The position numbers and the translations under genes are program-made. A stretch of DNA of 64,000 nucleotides from Pseudoduganella rivuli. GTDB taxonomy: Bacteria; Pseudomonadota; Gammaproteobacteria; Burkholderiales; Burkholderiaceae_D. Location of the stretch: positions 434,001-498,000 of the forward strand of contig NZ_WKJJ01000002.1 of assembly GCF_009674485.1 (NCBI RefSeq). Direction: 5' to 3'. Shown here in pieces: positions 36,778 through 45,999 of this stretch. Each line of letters opens with the position of its first letter. Position 1 is the first letter of the stretch. Below the pieces are notes generated by a model. The model saw nothing but the letters and a program-made list of their open reading frames with translations. It was not told where the DNA came from and did not search any database.

Positions 36778-39276
36778 TCAGAAGCGGTACAGCAGCGACG
36801 CCTCGATCGCGCGGCCAAACAGTGGGCGGGCATTGATCGGGCCGGAGCTGGCGCCGGTCAGGCGCGAATTCCCTTCCGTCAGGCCCACCGCATTATTCAG
36901 GTTGGTGCCGGCCAGGCGCACTTCGACTTTTTCACCCAGTTGCAGCAGCACGCCCAGGTCCAGCGTGTGGTACGACGGCAGGTATTGCGTGTTGGCCTGG
37001 TCGGCCCAGCGCGAACCGATCGACGTGTAGGTGCCGTACAGTTTCAGGTTGTTGTCTTCGCCCAGCGGGATGCGGTACGTCGGCGTGAAGCGGAACTGCA
37101 GCTTTGGCTGGCGCTGTACCAGCTTGCCGTCGGTGGCCGGATTGTCCTTGTACTTCGACTTTTGATAATCGCCCGTCAGCGACAGCGTCAGGTTCTGGAT
37201 CGGACGCACGGCTACTTCGAATTCCACGCCGCTGCCCTTGGAACCGCTGACGGAATTCAGGATCGTCCCGTTCGACAGGATTTGCTGGAATGCGATGCCG
37301 TCGAATTGCGTGTGGAAGGCATTGATGTATGCGCTGTACAACTGGCCCACGGTCTTGAAGCCCACTTCCAGCTGTTTGACGGTTGGCGTCGGGTTCTGGT
37401 TGCGGTCGTCCACGTTGGCTTGCGTGCCGGCGTTGCGCAGCGTGTCGAAGGCGATGAACGTGTGGCCGGAATTGGCGCGCGCAAAGATGCTGGAATCCTT
37501 GGTCAGCTTGTAATTGCCGCCGATCGTGAACGACGTCGCGGTATCCTTGCGGCTCAGCGCCGTGTACGAACCGCTCGGCATCGACGTGCCATTGTTGTAC
37601 ACGGTCAGCAGGTTGTTGTCCGTGTCGCCGGAAATCAAATTCGACACGCTGCCGCTGATCTTCTGGCGCTCGCGGCGGATCCCCGCGTCGACCTTGATGG
37701 TGTCGCTGACTTTCCATTCGTTCGACACATAGAACGCGGTATTGCTGCCGTCATACGACGCGTTTGGCGCAAAGAACACGGGGCCTTCCTTGCCGTTGTT
37801 GGAAACGACGACGCCGTTGTTCAGTTTCACGTTGATCAGGCTGGCGTTCGGCGTGGCCGTCATCAAATGGCTGCTGCCCAGGTACCACGTATCGGCTGCC
37901 GTGTAGTTGGCGAAGTAGGCGCCCACCGTCACGGTATTGTTGGGCAGCCATTCGCGGCTGATGCGCAATTCGTCGGTGAACGATTTCATTTGCTTTTCCA
38001 CCGCCCACAGGCCGGCCTGCACCACTTGCGTGCTGTCGGCCACCGGGGCGCCGCCCGTGACGAAGGTGGCGTTGGCCGACGTGGCCGTGCGGCCCGCCGC
38101 CGCCAGCACGGCCGCGTTGCCGTTGGCCGAGGCGATGGCCTGGGTTTTATAGGCGCCCATCGTCAGCGGGTTGTTCCCCGTGAACATGGCGATGGTGTTC
38201 ATGTCGCCATCGAAGCGGTTGAACTTGTTCGACACATTCCAGCCGGCGAATTTCTGGTCGAATTCCGCACCGAATACCGTGGCTTTCAAGCCGCGGCCAT
38301 CGCCCAGGTCATAGGTCAGCGTCTTGCCCGGCGCGGCTTCCACCGTGAAGCGGCGCATTTCATTGCTCATCAGCGTACCCTTGAGCGGATCGAAGCCGGG
38401 GAAGGACGTGATGGTGCGGCCTTCGTTGGCGGAGATCAGCGGCACGCCCGTGTAAAACGCGTTCTTGTCATTGGTGCTGCGCGCATACAGCGTCAGTTCG
38501 CCCTGGTCCAGTTTCCGGGTCAGGGTGGCCGTCATCTGGTGGCCGTCGTCGGCCGGGAAGCCGGAATCGCGCACGCCGTGCGTGGTGCGGTAAAAGCCGC
38601 CCACGCTGGCATACCAGCCGTCGCTGAGCTTGCCGCCGTAGTACAGGTCGACGCGGCGCAATTCACCCGTGCCTGTCGTGAAGCGCACCGAGCCTTCCGG
38701 CGTGTCGGTGCCCTTTTTCAGGATGAAGTTCATGGTGGCGCCAGGCTGGCCATCCGAGAAGATGGTGCTGGGGCCGCCGCGCAACACTTCCACGCGCTCG
38801 ATGGTGTCATCCAGGCGGAACGCGGACGACCCTTCGAAGAACGACAGCGTCGGTACCGGGTAAATCGGGTTGCCCTGCAACTGCACGGACACGAACGGCG
38901 AATCGGAGCCGGAAGGGAAACCGCGCACTTCAATGTTGGCGCCGGACTGGCCGCCGGTGGCTTCCGCATACACGCCCGGCACCAGTTTCAGCACGTCGGC
39001 CGTGCTGCTGGGCGACGCGGCTTTCAACTGTTCTTCGGTGGCGGTGGTGATGGAAAACGCGGAATCGAGTTTGCGCACGCCGCGCGATGCGGCCACGCCG
39101 GTCACCACCACGGTTTGCAGCTCGGCCGCAACGGCGTCTTTCTTTGCAGAGGCGGGGGCCGGGGAGTCGGCGGCCGGTGCGGCTGCCTGCTCAGGTGCAT
39201 CGGCGGCTTGCGCCTGGCCAATCAGGGTCAGCACAGCCAGCGTGACTGACGATAACAGGAACTTATTCGGGCTCAT
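36778..39276 (-). CDS. TonB-dependent outer-membrane receptor
   Basis: An 832-residue receptor with a signal peptide (LLSSVTLAVLTLIGQAQA), an Ala/Pro-rich stretch, and a TonB box-like ELQTVVVTG near residue 65. The plug domain contains VLKLVPGVYAE, EVRGFPSGSD and RVEVLRGGPSTIFSDGQPGATMN. A 22-strand barrel follows, ending in an aromatic residue (LLYRF). Part of the plug style resembles siderophore receptors. However, it is divergent from a LacI regulator and beside disaccharide phosphorylase genes, so maltose or maltodextrin uptake is the best guess. The start at 39276 gives a proper signal peptide. Its promoter overlaps a tandem operator. Confidence 0.88.
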   Translation of the reverse strand: MSPNKFLLSSVTLAVLTLIGQAQAADAPEQAAAPAADSPAPASAKKDAVAAELQTVVVTGVAASRGVRKLDSAFSITTATEEQLKAASPSSTADVLKLVPGVYAEATGGQSGANIEVRGFPSGSDSPFVSVQLQGNPIYPVPTLSFFEGSSAFRLDDTIERVEVLRGGPSTIFSDGQPGATMNFILKKGTDTPEGSVRFTTGTGELRRVDLYYGGKLSDGWYASVGGFYRTTHGVRDSGFPADDGHQMTATLTRKLDQGELTLYARSTNDKNAFYTGVPLISANEGRTITSFPGFDPLKGTLMSNEMRRFTVEAAPGKTLTYDLGDGRGLKATVFGAEFDQKFAGWNVSNKFNRFDGDMNTIAMFTGNNPLTMGAYKTQAIASANGNAAVLAAAGRTATSANATFVTGGAPVADSTQVVQAGLWAVEKQMKSFTDELRISREWLPNNTVTVGAYFANYTAADTWYLGSSHLMTATPNASLINVKLNNGVVVSNNGKEGPVFFAPNASYDGSNTAFYVSNEWKVSDTIKVDAGIRRERQKISGSVSNLISGDTDNNLLTVYNNGTSMPSGSYTALSRKDTATSFTIGGNYKLTKDSSIFARANSGHTFIAFDTLRNAGTQANVDDRNQNPTPTVKQLEVGFKTVGQLYSAYINAFHTQFDGIAFQQILSNGTILNSVSGSKGSGVEFEVAVRPIQNLTLSLTGDYQKSKYKDNPATDGKLVQRQPKLQFRFTPTYRIPLGEDNNLKLYGTYTSIGSRWADQANTQYLPSYHTLDLGVLLQLGEKVEVRLAGTNLNNAVGLTEGNSRLTGASSGPINARPLFGRAIEASLLYRF

Positions 39277-39395
39277 AGCTTTAGCTTTCTTGTCGGTATG
39301 TGTCGTGTCGTCTCCTGGACATTGCGCCACCCCGGGAGAGTTTGCAAGGCGGCTGTCCACACGCTTCCGCTTATGTCTTTTGCGAAAGTTTGGCC

Positions 39396-39424
39396 ATTAA
39401 AAACCCAAATGATATCGATGTCAA
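39396..39424 (-). promoter_or_regulatory. TonB receptor gene promoter
   Basis: On the minus strand TTGACA (39424-39419), 17 bases, TTTAAT (39401-39396), a near-consensus promoter. Its -35 box and spacer overlap the first LacI-type operator, which predicts repression. Confidence 0.75.
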
Positions 39425-39444
39425 TCGAAATGATATCGATGTCA
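39410..39444. promoter_or_regulatory. tandem LacI-type operators
   Basis: The near-palindrome TGATATCGATGTCA occurs twice, at 39410-39423 and 39431-39444. The centres are 21 bp apart, two helical turns, so two dimers would lie on one DNA face. It has the central CG of LacI-family operators and sits between the TonB receptor and the LacI gene. Confidence 0.7.
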
Positions 39445-39450
39445 TTTTTC

Positions 39451-39478
39451 TTGTGCATTTCAAAAAACCTGTCATAAT
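39451..39478 (+). promoter_or_regulatory. promoter of the first LacI gene
   Basis: TTGTGC (39451-39456), 16 bases, CATAAT (39473-39478). It lies just downstream of the tandem operators, consistent with autoregulation. Confidence 0.5.
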
Positions 39479-39519
39479 GCGCCGCAAGGACAAGCAAAAA
39501 ACGATTACAAAGAGTACCA

Positions 39520-40527
39520 ATGGCGGCAAACAAGAGTGCTATCCGCAACAGCGACGCGGGCCTGACCATGGAAGACCTGGCCCGCATGGCCGGCGTGTCC
39601 AAGATCACGGTATCCCGCGCCTTGCGCGACAGTCCGCTGGTGACGCCTGAAACGCGGGAAAAGATACGGCAGTTGGCATCCGAACAGGGCTACCGCCTGA
39701 ATGTGAGCGCGCGCAATTTGCGCATGCGCCGCAGCTATTCGGTGGCCGTGGTGGTGGAAATGACGCCCGTGAAGGGACGTCCCATGTCGGACCCGTACCC
39801 GCTGGAACTGTTGGGCGGCATTACCCAGGAATTGACCACGGCCGGCTACAGCGTGGTGCTGACGTCCAAGCATTTGCTGGACACGGCGCCGGTGCAGGGC
39901 GCCGATGGCATGATCCTGCTGGGCCAGGGCTCGCACAGTGAAGCGGCGCATGCGCTGCAAACGACGACCTTGCCGCTGGTGGTGTGGGGCGCGCCGGAAC
40001 CGGGCGGCCATTACGTCGTCGTGGGCAGCGACAACCGCGCCGGCGGCGCCAGCGCCGCGCAGCGTTTCATCGAGCAGGGGCGGCGCAAGCTGGTGTTCCT
40101 CGGTGACGTGGACCACGCGGAAGTGCAGGAGCGCTGCGCCGGTTTTATCGGCGCCATCGGTGACCAGGGTTCCGTGCATATCCTGCGGCCGAAAGCGTTT
40201 ACGTTTGAAGCGGGCTTTGAATGCATGTCCGCGCTGTTGAGGAAGAAGGGGACGATTGTGGACGGCGTGTTTGCCGCCAGCGATACCCTGGCCATGGGTG
40301 CGATCCGCGCGCTGGCTGAAAAAGAATTGCGCGTGCCGGAAGCGGTATCGGTCATCGGTTACGACGATACGCCCAGCGCCGCCAGTTTCGTGCCGCCACT
40401 GACCAGCGTGCACCAGTACTTGCGCGACGGCGGCGTGCTGCTGGCGAAGAAAATGCTGGCGCTGATCGAGGGCCAGCCGGTGCAGTCGGAAATGCTGCCC
40501 ACCACGCTGATGGTGCGGCAGACTTGA
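39520..40527 (+). CDS. LacI family transcriptional regulator 1
   Basis: A 335-residue repressor. The helix-turn-helix and hinge lie at residues about 15-68 (TMEDLARMAGVSKITVSRALRD ... GYRLNVSARNLR). A periplasmic-binding-protein-like sugar domain follows, with the family motifs GADGMILLGQG and VIGYDDTPSAASFVPPLTSVHQ. It is divergent from the TonB receptor and upstream of the GH65 phosphorylase. It probably binds the tandem TGATATCGATGTCA sites and releases them on binding maltose or a glucose phosphate; the inducer is inferred. Confidence 0.9.
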   Translation: MAANKSAIRNSDAGLTMEDLARMAGVSKITVSRALRDSPLVTPETREKIRQLASEQGYRLNVSARNLRMRRSYSVAVVVEMTPVKGRPMSDPYPLELLGGITQELTTAGYSVVLTSKHLLDTAPVQGADGMILLGQGSHSEAAHALQTTTLPLVVWGAPEPGGHYVVVGSDNRAGGASAAQRFIEQGRRKLVFLGDVDHAEVQERCAGFIGAIGDQGSVHILRPKAFTFEAGFECMSALLRKKGTIVDGVFAASDTLAMGAIRALAEKELRVPEAVSVIGYDDTPSAASFVPPLTSVHQYLRDGGVLLAKKMLALIEGQPVQSEMLPTTLMVRQT

Positions 40528-40634
40528 TGTCGGCTTATTGCGATTGCATGCCGATTTGATGTAGCTGTAGCGCCGCCATGGCGCGATTTCCCCCATTTTT
40601 GTAGCAAACGACCGCAGCCCGGTTTTTATCCTGA

Positions 40635-40654
40635 AATTCAAACCGGTTTGAATT
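40635..40654. promoter_or_regulatory. perfect 20-bp palindromic operator before the phosphorylase gene
   Basis: AATTCAAACCGGTTTGAATT is a perfect 20-bp palindrome with a central CG, 17 bases before the phosphorylase start. The form fits a LacI-family operator and differs from the tandem sites at 39.4 kb. It may therefore belong to the second LacI regulator of the cluster. Confidence 0.65.
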
Positions 40655-40671
40655 ACGCAAAGGACCGCATC

Positions 40672-42999
40672 GTGCCATCTGACGCCCTGAAACACACCTA
40701 TCCACTGGAACCGTGGTGCATCCGCGAAACCGCTTTCGATACGGCTTCGCACTTCCTCGACGAGACCCTGTTCGCGCTGGGCAACGGCTACATCGGCCTG
40801 CGCGGCACCCACGAGGAAGGCTATACGGGACCGCAGGGCACGTCACTGGACGGCACGTACCTGAATGGTTTCTACGAATCGGAATCCATTCACTATCCCG
40901 AAAACGCCTATGGCCTGGCGCGCACCAACCAGTTCATGCTCAATGTGCCGAATGCCAAGGGCATCGCACTGTGGCTCGAAGACGAGCGCTTCGATCCGTT
41001 GCACGGCACGCTGGACAGTTATGAACGGGTGTTGGATTTCCGCACAGGCCAGTTGCGCCGCACCCTGGAATGGACGTCGCCGCAGGGCCGCAAGGTTTCC
41101 ATCAGCAGCCGCCGCCTCGTCAGCTTCGCGGAAAAGCATTTGTTTGCGATCGAGTACGACGTGACGCCGCTGAATTTTTCCGGCGCCATCATGCTGGTGT
41201 CGACCATCAACGGCGTCGTGAAAAACCTGGAAGCGGGAGACGATCCGCGCGTGGGTTCCGCGGTTTCCGGCCGTTCGCTGGTGCTGGCCGACATCGAACA
41301 GTCGCCGCATTTTTCCGCGCTGGCGCAGCGTACCGTCAACAGCGGCTTCATGCTGGTGACGGCAGCGCAAACCGAAGTGCGCGGCGTGGCCGAAGTGGCG
41401 CTGGCGCGCAACGGCGAATACCTGGAACAGAGTTACCGCGTCGCGGCGATCCAGAATGAAACCGTGCGCCTGACGAAATACGGTTGCTATTTCACGTCGC
41501 GCGATTATCCGGATAATGAATTGATGGCGCGCGCCAAGGCCACGCTGGCGATCGCGTCGGCGTCCGGCTTCCGCGCACTGGCGTCCGAACAGGAACGCTA
41601 CCTGGCCGATTTCTGGCGCCACGCCGACGTGGAAATCGCGGGCGACGACGCGCTGCAGCAGGGCATGCGCTTCAACCAGTTCCACCTGCTGCAATCGGTG
41701 GGGCGCGACGGCAAGACCAATATCTCGGCCAAGGGCGTGACGGGCGAAGGCTATGAAGGCCACTATTTCTGGGACACGGAAATCTACATCTTCCCGTTCT
41801 TCCTGTATTCGAAACCGGACATCGCGCGCAAGCTGCTGGAGTACCGCTACGCGGGCCTGCAGCTGGCGCGTGAGCGGGCGCGCCAGATGTCGCATGCCAA
41901 GGGCGCGCTGTACCCGTGGCGCACGATTGCCGGTGTCGAGTGTTCCGCCTATTACCCGGCCGGCACCGCGCAATACCACATCAATGCCGACATCGCGTAT
42001 TCCATCAAGCTGTACATCGAAGCCACCAACGATGAGGAATACCTGCTGAACTGTGGCGCGGAAATCGTCATGGAAACCGCGCGCATCTGGATGGGCCTGG
42101 GCCACTTCGACCGCCAGGGCCGCTATTGCATCAACGAAGTGACGGGGCCGGACGAATACACGGCGCTGGTCAACAACAATTACTACACCAACGCGATGGC
42201 GAAGATGCACCTGGAATTCGCGGCATCGATCGCCGAGCGCCTCGAACGCGAATGGCCGCAGCACGCGCAACGCATCGCCAGGGCCGTCGCGCTGGAAGAA
42301 GGCGAGCCGGCGCTGTGGCGCCGCGCCGCGAGCTGCATGCATTTGCCGTACGACGAAGCGCTGCGGATTCACCCGCAGGACGACAGTTTCCTCGACAAGA
42401 AAGTGTGGGACTTCGCGAATACGCCGAGTGACAAATATCCGCTGCTGCTGCATTACCACCCGCTGGTGATTTACCGCCACCAGGTCTGCAAGCAGGCCGA
42501 CGTGGTGCTGGCGCTGCTGCTGCTGTCCGACCAGTTCTCGCTGGACGACAAGCGGCGCGACTTCGATTACTACGAAGCCGTGACGACGCACGATTCATCG
42601 CTGTCGTCGTGCATCTTTTCCATCATCGCGTCCGAAGTGGGCTACCGCGACAAGGCCTATGCGTACTTCATGGAGACCGCGCGCCTGGACCTCGACAACA
42701 CGCATGGCAATACCCACTACGGCGTGCACACGGCCGCCATGGCGGGCACGTGGATGGGCGTGGCGTATGGCTTTGCCGGCATGCGCGTGGTCGATGGCGA
42801 CCTGCGTTTCGCACCGGTGCTGCCGGAGCAATGGACGCATTACCAGTTCAACGTGCACTTGCGCGACTGCCTGCTGCAAGTGCGCGTGGAGCAAGGCTGT
42901 ACCACGTACCGGTTGCTGCAGGGGGCGGCGCTGGCGTTTTCCCACCAGGGCCAGCGCGTGGCGCTGACCGTCAACTCTCCTGTGAAGGAATGCCAATGA
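40672..42999 (+). CDS. GH65 family disaccharide phosphorylase (maltose phosphorylase-like)
   Basis: A 775-residue inverting phosphorylase with the GH65 N-terminal beta-sandwich (FALGNGYIGLRG), an (alpha/alpha)6 barrel and a small C-terminal domain. The general acid is Glu489 in NEVTGPDEYTALVNNNYYTN, matching the catalytic Glu of maltose phosphorylase. It splits an alpha-linked glucose disaccharide with phosphate to glucose and beta-glucose-1-phosphate. Maltose is the likeliest substrate; trehalose, kojibiose or nigerose cannot be excluded. The GTG start at 40672 has AAAGGA seven bases upstream. A longer TTG reading at 40648 falls inside the operator. It is coupled to the next gene through an ATGA overlap. 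Confidence 0.9.
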   Translation: MPSDALKHTYPLEPWCIRETAFDTASHFLDETLFALGNGYIGLRGTHEEGYTGPQGTSLDGTYLNGFYESESIHYPENAYGLARTNQFMLNVPNAKGIALWLEDERFDPLHGTLDSYERVLDFRTGQLRRTLEWTSPQGRKVSISSRRLVSFAEKHLFAIEYDVTPLNFSGAIMLVSTINGVVKNLEAGDDPRVGSAVSGRSLVLADIEQSPHFSALAQRTVNSGFMLVTAAQTEVRGVAEVALARNGEYLEQSYRVAAIQNETVRLTKYGCYFTSRDYPDNELMARAKATLAIASASGFRALASEQERYLADFWRHADVEIAGDDALQQGMRFNQFHLLQSVGRDGKTNISAKGVTGEGYEGHYFWDTEIYIFPFFLYSKPDIARKLLEYRYAGLQLARERARQMSHAKGALYPWRTIAGVECSAYYPAGTAQYHINADIAYSIKLYIEATNDEEYLLNCGAEIVMETARIWMGLGHFDRQGRYCINEVTGPDEYTALVNNNYYTNAMAKMHLEFAASIAERLEREWPQHAQRIARAVALEEGEPALWRRAASCMHLPYDEALRIHPQDDSFLDKKVWDFANTPSDKYPLLLHYHPLVIYRHQVCKQADVVLALLLLSDQFSLDDKRRDFDYYEAVTTHDSSLSSCIFSIIASEVGYRDKAYAYFMETARLDLDNTHGNTHYGVHTAAMAGTWMGVAYGFAGMRVVDGDLRFAPVLPEQWTHYQFNVHLRDCLLQVRVEQGCTTYRLLQGAALAFSHQGQRVALTVNSPVKECQ

Positions 43000-43649
43000 A
43001 CACCCCGCATGAAAAATACGATGCCGTGATTTTCGACCTCGACGGCGTGATCACCGATACGGCGCGCTACCATTACCTGGCGTGGATGCGGCTGGCGTCC
43101 ACCCAAGGCGTGCACTTCGATGAGGAATTCAATGAACAGCTCAAGGGCATCGACCGCATGGGGTCGCTGGAGCGTATCCTGATGGCGGCCACGCGCCAGT
43201 ATTCGCTGGCGGAAAAGCTGGCGCTGGCGGAAGAAAAGAATGCGCAATATGTGGCGCTGATCGCCAACATGACGCCGGACGATTTGCTGCCCGGCGCCGT
43301 GCGGGCGCTGGACAGTTGCCGCGCGGCCGGCATGAAGGTCGGGCTGGCGTCCGTCAGCAAGAATGCCTTTACGGTGCTCGATAAACTGGGCATCGCGGAT
43401 AAATTCGATTACGTGGTCGACGCCGCCAAGCTGGCGCGCGGCAAGCCGGACCCGGAAATCTTTTTGAACGCCGCCAGCGTGCTCGACGTGGCGCCGTCCC
43501 GCTGCCTCGGCGTGGAAGATGCGGTGGCCGGCGTGGCGTCGATCAAGGCGGCCGGCATGACGGCGGTCGGCATTGGCGATCCCGCCGTGCTGGCGCAGGC
43601 GGATTTCGTGATACCGGCGCTGACCCGTTTTGACCTGAACGACTACTAA
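42996..43649 (+). CDS. pgmB: beta-phosphoglucomutase
   Basis: A 217-residue HAD-superfamily enzyme. The nucleophile motif is F13-D14-L-D16-G-V with VITDTARYHYLAW next, including the cap. Motif II is in GLASVSKNA and motif III in KLARGKPDPEIFL, followed by CLGVEDAVAGV. It converts beta-glucose-1-phosphate to glucose-6-phosphate and so completes disaccharide phosphorolysis. The start at 42996 overlaps the phosphorylase stop (ATGA) and has AAGGA upstream. A second ATG six bases earlier is less well spaced. Confidence 0.93.
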   Translation: MNTPHEKYDAVIFDLDGVITDTARYHYLAWMRLASTQGVHFDEEFNEQLKGIDRMGSLERILMAATRQYSLAEKLALAEEKNAQYVALIANMTPDDLLPGAVRALDSCRAAGMKVGLASVSKNAFTVLDKLGIADKFDYVVDAAKLARGKPDPEIFLNAASVLDVAPSRCLGVEDAVAGVASIKAAGMTAVGIGDPAVLAQADFVIPALTRFDLNDY

Positions 43650-43677
43650 AATAAAGCAGCACGGGGGAGACCGTACC

Positions 43678-44946
43678 ATGAACAAGCAACGCATCCTGTT
43701 TGCGTTATTCCTGATTTACTTTGTGTTCGCCATCCTGCTCAACAGCGTGGGCACGGTGATCCTGCAAGTGATCAACAATTATGGCGTCAGCAAATCCGCC
43801 GCCAGCGTGCTGGAAGGATTCAAGGATTTGCCGATTGCCGTGGTGTCGTTCATGGTGGCGTCGTTCCTGCCCCGTATCGGCTACAAGAAAGCCATGCTGG
43901 CGGGGCTGGCGCTGGTCAGCGTGGCATGTGCGCTGATGCCGCTGTTGCCGGCGTTCGCCACCGCCAAGCTGCTGTTCTTTTGCACCGGCGTCGCGTTCGC
44001 GCTGGTGAAGGTGTCCGTGTATTCCACCATCGGTCTGGTGGCGGACAACCGCCGGCAGCACGCCGGTATGATGAACATGCTGGAAGGCTTTTTCATGGTG
44101 GGCGTGCTGTCGGCGTACTGGCTGTTCGGCCATTTCATTGATTCGTCCAATCCGGCATCGGCCAACTGGTTGCAGGTGTACTGGGTGCTGTCGGCCCTGT
44201 GTGCGCTGACGTTCGTGCTGGTGCTCACCACGCCGTTCGATGAACATGCGGCCGCGCCGCCGCGCGACAGCTCGCTGGCGCAAGACTTTGCCGCCATGCT
44301 GAAGCTGTTTTTCAAGCCGCTGGTGTGCGTGTTCGTGCTGACGGCGTTCCTGTACGTGCTGATCGAGCAGGCCGTTGGCACGTGGCTGCCGACGTTTAAC
44401 AATGAAATCCTGATGCTGCCGGCCGCCATGAGCGTGCAGGTGACCAGCATCTATGCCGGCTGCCTGGCGGTCGGCCGCTTGTCAGCCGGCGTGCTGATGC
44501 GCCGCCTGCACTGGTATCCGGTCATGAATGCATGCGTGCTGGGCATGGGCGCGATGGTCTTGCTGGCGCTGCCGCTGACGCATGGTGTTGTACAAAACCA
44601 ACAGGTGACGTGGGCCACGGCGCCCATCGCCGCCTTCCTGTTTCCACTGATCGGACTGTTCATGGCACCGATTTATCCGGGCATCAATTCGGTCATGCTG
44701 AGCTCCCTGCCGAAGCATCAACATTCAGCAATGACGGGCTTGCTGGTGATTTTTTCCGCATTGGGCGGCACCACCGGGTCGCTGGTGACGGGTTATGTTT
44801 TTGGCACGTTCGATGGCCGTTTCGCGTTTTACCTGACCCTGGTCCCGATCTCTATCATCTTGATTATGTTGCATTTTTTCAAGAAATCCGTCGATGCGGG
44901 GAGTGAAGAAGTTGACAGTCCGGCTATAATGCCCGGTCAGACCTAA
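43678..44946 (+). CDS. MFS sugar transporter
   Basis: A 422-residue major-facilitator protein with twelve predicted transmembrane helices and a central cytoplasmic loop (TPFDEHAAAPPRDSS). It starts MNKQRILFALFLIYFVFAILLNSVG and carries the F/G-rich helices of FHS/fucose-permease-like members (VYSTIGLVADNRRQHAGMMNMLEGFFMVG). It lies 28 bases after pgmB in the same direction and is followed by a second LacI gene. Its place in the cluster points to inner-membrane uptake of the disaccharide imported by the TonB receptor. Confidence 0.88.
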   Translation: MNKQRILFALFLIYFVFAILLNSVGTVILQVINNYGVSKSAASVLEGFKDLPIAVVSFMVASFLPRIGYKKAMLAGLALVSVACALMPLLPAFATAKLLFFCTGVAFALVKVSVYSTIGLVADNRRQHAGMMNMLEGFFMVGVLSAYWLFGHFIDSSNPASANWLQVYWVLSALCALTFVLVLTTPFDEHAAAPPRDSSLAQDFAAMLKLFFKPLVCVFVLTAFLYVLIEQAVGTWLPTFNNEILMLPAAMSVQVTSIYAGCLAVGRLSAGVLMRRLHWYPVMNACVLGMGAMVLLALPLTHGVVQNQQVTWATAPIAAFLFPLIGLFMAPIYPGINSVMLSSLPKHQHSAMTGLLVIFSALGGTTGSLVTGYVFGTFDGRFAFYLTLVPISIILIMLHFFKKSVDAGSEEVDSPAIMPGQT

Positions 44947-44954
44947 GCACTATC

Positions 44955-45962
44955 ATGAACCTGAAGAGCCTCGCCAACTTGCTTGGCATGTCCAAAACGA
45001 CGGTCAGCCGCGCCCTGAACGGCTATCCCGAAGTCAACGCCATGACGCGTGAACGCGTGCTGAAAGCAGCGCGCGAAGCGGGCTATGAAGCCAACCCGAT
45101 GGCGCGCAGCCTGGCGGTCGGCCGCACCAATGTGTACGGCATCATTTATCCGCTGCTGCCGTCCGACCTGGGCGATCCGATGTTCCTCGACACCGTCGGC
45201 GGCATGACGGAAACGCTGGAAGCGCGCAAGATGAACTTCATCATCGGCCCCGTTTCGGCGGGCAATGAGCTGGACGCCTATGAACAGATCGTGCGCGGAC
45301 GCCGGGTCGACGGCCTGGTGGTGAGCCGCACGCAGTTGCACGACGAGCGCATTGCCTACCTGTTGAAAGTACGCTTCCCGTTCGTCGCCCATGGCCGCAC
45401 CAAGGTCGATGCGCCGTATGCGTGGTTCGACTATGACAATGAATCGGGCATCCGCCTGGCGACGCGGCATTTGCTGTCGCACGGGCACCAGCGCATCGCG
45501 CTGCTGTCGGCGCCGCTGGACATGAACTTTGCGTGCCAGCGCAAAGAAGGCTTTATTGCCTGCATGGCGGAAGCGGGCCTGACGCCCGATCCGCGCCACA
45601 TGATTCCCAATACGATGGACCGCCGCAGTGGTTACCAGGGCATGCAGCAATTGCTGGAATGCTCGCCCCGGCCGACCGCCGTGATCGTCGACAACCACCT
45701 GTCCGGCGTGGGCGCGATGCGCGCGCTGCTCGATGCGGGTGTCGAAGTGGGCAAGGATATTTCCATCATCGTGTGGGGTTCGATGGCCGATACGCTGGCC
45801 GGCATCAACGTCACGACGGTCGACCAGCCCGACCCGCGCGCGGCCGGCGCAAAAATGATCGACATGCTGCTGGCGCTGTCCGGCGGCGCCGCGCCCGAAA
45901 CCTTGCAGGTGCTGTGGCAGCCCGTGCTGGTGCCGGGAGCGACTGTGGGGCGGCCGGTCTAA
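44955..45962 (+). CDS. LacI family transcriptional regulator 2
   Basis: A 335-residue LacI-type regulator beginning MNLKSLANLLGMSKTTVSRALNGYPEVN, with the hinge ANPMARSLAVGRTN. The effector domain includes RRVDGLVVSRTQLHDER, DNESGIRLATRHLL and GINVTTVDQPDPRAAGAKM. It resembles AglR-type alpha-glucoside regulators. It starts 8 bases after the transporter gene, so it is part of the catabolic operon and can be autoregulated. The 20-bp palindrome before the phosphorylase is a candidate site for it. Confidence 0.88.
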   Translation: MNLKSLANLLGMSKTTVSRALNGYPEVNAMTRERVLKAAREAGYEANPMARSLAVGRTNVYGIIYPLLPSDLGDPMFLDTVGGMTETLEARKMNFIIGPVSAGNELDAYEQIVRGRRVDGLVVSRTQLHDERIAYLLKVRFPFVAHGRTKVDAPYAWFDYDNESGIRLATRHLLSHGHQRIALLSAPLDMNFACQRKEGFIACMAEAGLTPDPRHMIPNTMDRRSGYQGMQQLLECSPRPTAVIVDNHLSGVGAMRALLDAGVEVGKDISIIVWGSMADTLAGINVTTVDQPDPRAAGAKMIDMLLALSGGAAPETLQVLWQPVLVPGATVGRPV

Positions 45963-45999
45963 CCGGATTTACAATGCATGGGACCCTGTGGAGGTGACC

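Noticed and set aside
36769..39249. Very long open frame on the plus strand opposite the TonB receptor
   Set aside because: It mirrors the receptor gene, is Arg/His/Gln-rich, has no family motif or ribosome site, and arises from GC-rich codon use on the other strand. Similar antisense frames at 8491-10755, 15067-17085, 19857-21812, 53490-55883 and 56831-59917 were dismissed for the same reason.
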